NCBI GenBank assembly: GCA_964342155.1
Contig: CAYFEQ010000008.1
Location: forward strand, 1-45,491
Direction: 5' to 3'
DNA length: 45,491 nucleotides
Source: GCA-2701705 sp964342155
GTDB taxonomy: Bacteria; Pseudomonadota; Gammaproteobacteria; GCA-002705445; GCA-002716945
Both the position numbers and the translations under genes were made by a program. Positions within the stretch are counted from its first letter, which is position 1. Each line of letters starts with the position of its first letter. Shown here piece after piece: positions 41,082-45,491 of the stretch. The notes below the pieces were generated by a model that saw only the letters and a program-made list of their open reading frames with translations, did not search any database and had not been told where the DNA came from.

Positions 41082-41441
41082 ATGCAAACTGGAGAAATTA
41101 CATCTCAACCGAACCAGGGACTTGTCTTCACCGAAAGTGCTGCCGTAAAGGTTAAGGCACTTATAGAGGAAGAAAAAAACCCTAATCTGAACTTACGTGT
41201 TTTTATAACGGGCGGAGGTTGTTCGGGCTTTCAGTACGGATTTACGTTTGATGAAAAAATTCAAGAAGGTGATTCGGCGATTGAAAAGTGTGGTGTAAAG
41301 CTTTTAGTCGACCCAACAAGCATACAATACCTTCGAGGGGCTGAAATTGACTATAAAGAAAGTCTTGAAGGTTCCCAGTTCATAATTAAAAACCCTAATG
41401 CAAAAACCACTTGTGGCTGCGGTTCTTCCTTCTCAACATAA
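41082..41441 (+). CDS. erpA: A-type iron-sulfur cluster insertion protein ErpA
   Basis: ErpA delivers Fe-S clusters to target enzymes, including those of isoprenoid synthesis. The 119-aa protein has the A-type scaffold cysteines C47 (GGCSGF) and C111-G-C113 (TTCGCGSSF). The LRVFITGGGCSGFQYGF core is typical of ErpA. I choose ATG 41082 with a ggaatggga region as ribosome binding site; a TTG at 41064 would add six unlikely residues. The gene has its own promoter and is followed 21 nt later by citrate synthase. Confidence 0.94.
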   Translation: MQTGEITSQPNQGLVFTESAAVKVKALIEEEKNPNLNLRVFITGGGCSGFQYGFTFDEKIQEGDSAIEKCGVKLLVDPTSIQYLRGAEIDYKESLEGSQFIIKNPNAKTTCGCGSSFST

Positions 41442-41462
41442 AATAATAACAAGGTCAAAAGT

Positions 41463-42626
41463 ATGACAGATTATCATCCAGGACTAGATGGTGTTATAGC
41501 TACTGAATCATCCATCTCTAATATAGATGGCAAAAAAGGAATATTAAGTTATCGAGGTTATTCTATTGAAGAGTTAGCTAAGAAGAGTACCTTTGAAGAA
41601 ACGTCATATTTACTTTTAACTGGTGCATTGCCAACGAAAAAAGATTTAGAAAATTTTACAGAAAAAATAAATGAAAACAGGGTACTGCCCAAACAACTTT
41701 TAGAGTTACTTAAAAATTTACCTAAGAACTCCAACCCGATGGACATATTACAATTAGCTGTCTCATCATTAGGTTCTTTTCACTCAATTAAGTTTAGCCC
41801 AGAGGAATTGAAAGCAAAAAAATATGATCAAAACTATTTTCTGGATGTATCTGCGAAATTAATTGGAAGTGTAGGTTCTATTGTAGCTGCATGGAATAGA
41901 GTTAGGCAGGATAAAATTGCTATACAGCCTAAAAATGAACTTAGCTATGCTGAAAATTTTTTACATATGATGGACGATGAAAATTCGCCATCAGATTTAG
42001 TAAAAAAAATAATGGATGCAACTTTGGTTTTACATGGAGAGCATACAATTAATGCTTCTACTTTTACAGCAATGGTTACATCTTCTACTCTTGCTAATCC
42101 ATCGCAAGTCATAGCATCAGCAATAGGATCTTTGGCTGGTCCGTTACATGGCGGAGCAAACCAAAAGGTTGTAAAAATGCTGGATGAAATAGGTTCGGTC
42201 TCTAATGTAAAAGACTGGCTGAATAAAACACTAGAGAAAAAACAGATAGTTTGGGGAATGGGGCACAGGGAATATTCAGTTAAAGATCCTCGAGCTAATA
42301 TCCTAACAGATTTAGTCAAAGAACTTTTTGAAGAAAAAAGTGGCCAAGTCTCGAATATGTTTGAAACAGCTATGGAATTAGAAAAACAATGTGAGGAGAA
42401 GCTTTCTAAAAAAGGTGTTTATGCAAATGTTGATTTTTATTCTGGAATTTTATATAAGGAAATTGGTATTCCAGTAGATTTATTTACTACTATCTTTGCA
42501 ACCTCAAGAACATCAGGATGGCTAGCTCATTGGATAGAGCAAGTTAGTAATAATAAAATATTTAGACCTACACAAAAATATAACGGATCAGACCATAGAT
42601 CTTATAAAGAAATTAGCGATAGATAG
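41463..42626 (+). CDS. gltA: Citrate synthase, short (type II-like)
   Basis: Citrate synthase condenses acetyl-CoA and oxaloacetate at the entry to the TCA cycle. The 387-aa protein has the catalytic His residues in GPLHGGAN (about 223-230) and GMGHREY (about 267-273), the catalytic Asp in YANVDFYSG (about 321-329) and the C-terminal SRTSGWLAHWIEQ. Its length is that of the dimeric, Bacillus or archaeal-like class, whereas most gammaproteobacterial GltA proteins are about 428 aa; 2-methylcitrate synthase (PrpC) also has this length, so the substrate is not certain. No prp genes lie nearby. It converges with anmK with a 14-nt overlap. Confidence 0.9.
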   Translation: MTDYHPGLDGVIATESSISNIDGKKGILSYRGYSIEELAKKSTFEETSYLLLTGALPTKKDLENFTEKINENRVLPKQLLELLKNLPKNSNPMDILQLAVSSLGSFHSIKFSPEELKAKKYDQNYFLDVSAKLIGSVGSIVAAWNRVRQDKIAIQPKNELSYAENFLHMMDDENSPSDLVKKIMDATLVLHGEHTINASTFTAMVTSSTLANPSQVIASAIGSLAGPLHGGANQKVVKMLDEIGSVSNVKDWLNKTLEKKQIVWGMGHREYSVKDPRANILTDLVKELFEEKSGQVSNMFETAMELEKQCEEKLSKKGVYANVDFYSGILYKEIGIPVDLFTTIFATSRTSGWLAHWIEQVSNNKIFRPTQKYNGSDHRSYKEISDR

Positions 42627-43698
42627 TTCCAAGTAATCTGGCTTTTTTAGATCCTGTTATTGTAGTATTCGTAATCTTTTGTGATTTTATTCTCACCATT
42701 GAGAGCCATGCAAATGACAAAGATTCAATATTCTTCTCATCAACACCAGGATGAATATTTGTATATCTCAATTTATTGCTAAGAGATAGTATTCCTCGGA
42801 CAAGCAATTGATTGTGAGATCCTCCTCCACAAAAATAGATCTGTTCACTTTTTGGATTAAACCTATTAACTTCATTGGCAACAGTGATAATTGTGAAGTA
42901 GGTTAAGGTACTCAGTACATCAATTTTATTTATAGTTTTAAGTTTAGATAAGCAACTTTGCAACCATTTCGCATTGAAAGTTTCAAAACCAGTACTTTTG
43001 GGCGGATCTATTTTAAAGTATTTATGATTTAATAAATTCTTGAGTAATTTCGGATTGATGTTTCCTTGTGAAGCTAGCCGACCATTAGAATCAAAGTTTT
43101 TATTAAATTTTTTTCTACACCATAGGTCTAATAAATAATTTGCTGGACCAGTATCAAAACCAAATATTTTCTTCCCTGACTTCAGAGTCACATTGGCAAA
43201 TCCACCAAGGTTTATGAATGTGATAAAATCCTTCTTTGATTTATTTAGATATTGATGAAAGAAAGCAGATAATGGAGCTCCTTGACCTCCAGCATCTATA
43301 TCACACTGTCGGAAATCTGATATTACTACAAGTGAAGTTTTTTGTGCTATCTTTTCTGGGTCTCCAAGATATGTAGATTTTTTTCTATTTGGTCGATGTT
43401 CTAATGTTATTCCTGGAAAACCAACGCAATGTATATCAGTATTTTTTATTTTGAAATATGAAAGTGTACTTTTTATTGAAGATATTATTTTCATTGATAC
43501 TAAATCATTTGTTTTATTAATTTTGTTAGAATTTGTTGGTCCAAGTTTACATTTCTCAATTTCTTTTTTTAAATGGCTATTTACCCTAAAACTTTTAAAG
43601 CCAACCACTCTAACTTTATTCTTAACGAAACTTGCAATTGATATATCTATTGAATCTAAGCTAGTACCGCACATTATTCCCATGTAGTATTTGGACAT
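42613..43698 (-). CDS. anmK: Anhydro-N-acetylmuramic acid kinase
   Basis: AnmK opens and phosphorylates anhydroMurNAc, the first step in reuse of cell-wall fragments. The 361-aa protein has the ATP-binding GIMCGTSLDSIDI (about 7-19), GGFANVTL (about 167-174), FGFDTGPANYLLD (about 179-191) and the C-terminal HPGVDEKN. It is divergent from tyrS; the anmK-tyrS-rRNA order is common in gammaproteobacteria. Together with MurU and AmgK this completes most of the MurNAc recycling route. Confidence 0.94.
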   Translation of the reverse strand: MSKYYMGIMCGTSLDSIDISIASFVKNKVRVVGFKSFRVNSHLKKEIEKCKLGPTNSNKINKTNDLVSMKIISSIKSTLSYFKIKNTDIHCVGFPGITLEHRPNRKKSTYLGDPEKIAQKTSLVVISDFRQCDIDAGGQGAPLSAFFHQYLNKSKKDFITFINLGGFANVTLKSGKKIFGFDTGPANYLLDLWCRKKFNKNFDSNGRLASQGNINPKLLKNLLNHKYFKIDPPKSTGFETFNAKWLQSCLSKLKTINKIDVLSTLTYFTIITVANEVNRFNPKSEQIYFCGGGSHNQLLVRGILSLSNKLRYTNIHPGVDEKNIESLSFAWLSMVRIKSQKITNTTITGSKKARLLGTIYR

Positions 43699-43745
43699 TT
43701 CGATATAAAACCTCTTTTTTTTATTATATAGTTTATTGAAAGAAT

Positions 43746-44957
43746 ATGAAAAAAATTGAAGAACAAATAAAAATTATTAAGCGTGGTACGTCAGAAATAA
43801 TAGACGAGAAAGACCTAGCTAACCTACTAAAAAGTAAAAAAAAATTAACCATAAAAGCTGGCTTGGATCCAACATTACCGGATTTGCACTTGGGACATAC
43901 AGTTGTCCTTAATAAATTAAAACAATTTCAAGATTTAGGACATGATGTGGTTTTTCTAATAGGTGACTACACAGCCTGTATAGGCGACCCATCAGGGCGC
44001 GATGTAACTAGACCTGCTGTAGATAAGAGTTTTGTCAAAAATAATGCAAAGAAATATAAAAAAGAAATTTTTAAAATCTTATCTAAACAAAAGACAAGGA
44101 TTGAATTTAATTCAAAATGGTTAAATAAGCTCAGTGCAGCAGACCTTATCCAACTAGCCTCAAACAATACTGTTGCAAGAATGATAGAGAGAGATGATTT
44201 TGAGAAGAGATATAAAGCTAAACAACCTATCTCTATACATGAATTTTTATATCCCTTGTTACAAGCCTATGATTCTGTGGTTTTAAAAGCCGATGTCGAA
44301 TTAGGTGGCACAGATCAAAAATTTAATTTATTACTGGGTAGGAAAATCCAAGAACATAATAAAATGAAGCCACAGATTTGTATAACTATGCCAATACTTG
44401 AAGGGTTGGATGGTGTGAAGAAAATGTCTAAATCCTATGATAATTTTATCTCCATCAGTGATGAGCCCGGCGATATGTTTGGGAAGATTATGTCACTTAG
44501 TGATGATTTGATGTGGAGATATTTTGAATTGTTAAGCTTTATTGAGATGGAAGAGATTTTATCCATGAAAAAAGATGCTAGCACAAATAAACTTAACCCA
44601 CGAGATGCCAAATTAAAATTGGCGGTAGAAATAGTAGCTAGGTTTCATGACGACAAAATAGCAAGAAAAGCAAAAGATAATTTTCTTAAAAGGTTTCAAA
44701 AAAAAGAACTAACAGAAGATATTGAAAAGATAAAAATTAAATGTAAAAAAACCTCGGAAGAAGTCAATATTATTAGTCTTTTGACAGAAAAAACTAATAT
44801 CTTATCCAGTACATCTGAAGCTAGGCGCATGATAAAACAAAACGCTGTAAAAATTAATGGCAAAGCCATTGATTCAATAGATTTTAATTGTTCAAAGACT
44901 GAGGGATTTGTCTTGCAAGTAGGAAAAAGGAAGTTTTTTAAAATTACAATTGTCTAA
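43746..44957 (+). CDS. tyrS: Tyrosyl-tRNA synthetase
   Basis: TyrS charges tRNA-Tyr. The 403-aa protein has the HIGH-type GLDPTLPDLHLGH (about residues 39-51), FLIGDYTACIGDPSGRD, YPLLQAYDS, GGTDQKFN, KMSKS (about 228-232) and an S4 RNA-binding domain at the C-terminus (about 335-395). A ribosome binding site gaaagaa precedes ATG. The rRNA operon follows about 200 nt later. Confidence 0.97.
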   Translation: MKKIEEQIKIIKRGTSEIIDEKDLANLLKSKKKLTIKAGLDPTLPDLHLGHTVVLNKLKQFQDLGHDVVFLIGDYTACIGDPSGRDVTRPAVDKSFVKNNAKKYKKEIFKILSKQKTRIEFNSKWLNKLSAADLIQLASNNTVARMIERDDFEKRYKAKQPISIHEFLYPLLQAYDSVVLKADVELGGTDQKFNLLLGRKIQEHNKMKPQICITMPILEGLDGVKKMSKSYDNFISISDEPGDMFGKIMSLSDDLMWRYFELLSFIEMEEILSMKKDASTNKLNPRDAKLKLAVEIVARFHDDKIARKAKDNFLKRFQKKELTEDIEKIKIKCKKTSEEVNIISLLTEKTNILSSTSEARRMIKQNAVKINGKAIDSIDFNCSKTEGFVLQVGKRKFFKITIV

Positions 44958-44984
44958 TTATATAATTTTCAGAGAAAAAACTAG

Positions 44985-45164
44985 GATAGTCATTAAAACC
45001 TGGTTATAATCGTTTGTCTGCGTTCATAGTGCAACGTAGTTCAAGAAAAAGCTCTGTAAAAATTTGGAATGATTTGTGCGTAGTGCCTGTATTTTACTCA
45101 CTAATATACGTTTATAGCAATTAAAGCTATTAAAAAAAATTAGTCGATAAGACTTTAATTTATA
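44985..45164 (+). promoter_or_regulatory. rRNA operon promoter and leader with boxA
   Basis: A tggttataat extended -10 (tataat 45005-45010) lies about 160 nt before 16S. Its -35 box is not clear. gctctgtaaaaattt at 45051-45065 matches the boxA antitermination signal (gctctttaacaattt type), placing it in the transcribed leader. The rest of 44958-45164 is AT-rich, with aattatataatt (a palindrome just after tyrS). I see no tRNA or reading frame here. Confidence 0.6.

Positions 45165-45491
<327 letters not shown>

Overview
The window is low-GC (roughly one third G+C by eye), densely packed bacterial chromosome. Gene content and order are gammaproteobacterial: lptD-surA-pdxA-rsmA, mrdA-rodA-mltB-dacA-dat, amgK-murU, anmK-tyrS followed by 16S rRNA, nth next to an rnfB-like gene, rppH and hemJ. 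The AT bias, tiny intergenic gaps, many 1-8 nt gene overlaps, membrane pyrophosphatase and copper-handling genes fit a streamlined marine gammaproteobacterium (SAR86-like lineages come to mind). The taxonomic guess is inference; only the first ~327 nt of the 16S gene are present. No phage, insertion sequence or CRISPR array is visible.

Layout. 1-1800: two overlapping orphan genes, a structured intergenic stretch with a terminator, and a di-iron fatty acid hydroxylase family gene. 1838-4332: a copper-type TonB-dependent receptor with a small Cys-containing exported protein, divergent from a degenerate pyruvate-kinase-like gene (4439). 5243-6920: a small conserved gene with no ordinary start codon, hinT, a small membrane protein, bcp and a 59-aa YcaR/Trm112-like protein. 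6976-10138: a PCu(A)C copper chaperone and clpB with a heat-shock-like promoter. 10133-16745: a five-gene minus-strand operon lptD-surA-pdxA-rsmA-methyltransferase. Its last gene is interrupted by a 100-N assembly gap flanked by an exact 55-bp duplication. Its first gene is a fusion of a BamE domain to LptD. 16814-19484: adk and a K+-dependent, probably Na+-type membrane pyrophosphatase. 19545-25630: the cell elongation and peptidoglycan cluster. 25678-27846: a small lipoprotein, a Tat-type DUF1326 protein and a Met-rich DUF2182 membrane protein. 27848-33776: acylphosphatase, tRNA-Lys(CTT), murU, amgK, mazG-like, nth, rnfB-like, and methionyl-tRNA synthetase split into two overlapping genes. 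33887-44957: mrp/apbC, PrsW-like protease, dcd, FemAB-like transferase, HAD phosphatase, rppH, hemJ, argC, bactofilin, erpA, citrate synthase, anmK and tyrS. 44958-45491: rRNA leader with boxA-like signal and the start of 16S rRNA.

Two themes connect the genes. The first is envelope construction: PBP2, RodA, MltB, DacA, D-amino acid aminotransferase, FemAB-like protein, bactofilin, the AnmK/AmgK/MurU recycling route, SurA, and the BamE-LptD chimera that would physically link the outer-membrane protein assembly machine to the lipopolysaccharide translocon. The second is copper or metal handling at the cell surface: an OprC-type receptor with its CxxxM/HxM site, a DUF2946-like partner, a PCu(A)C chaperone, and the DUF1326/DUF2182 pair with tandem Met-rich repeats. 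The strongest candidates for something undescribed are the BamE-LptD fusion, the pyruvate kinase pseudoenzyme and the DUF1326/DUF2182 Met-repeat module. All calls were made by reading; no database search was run.
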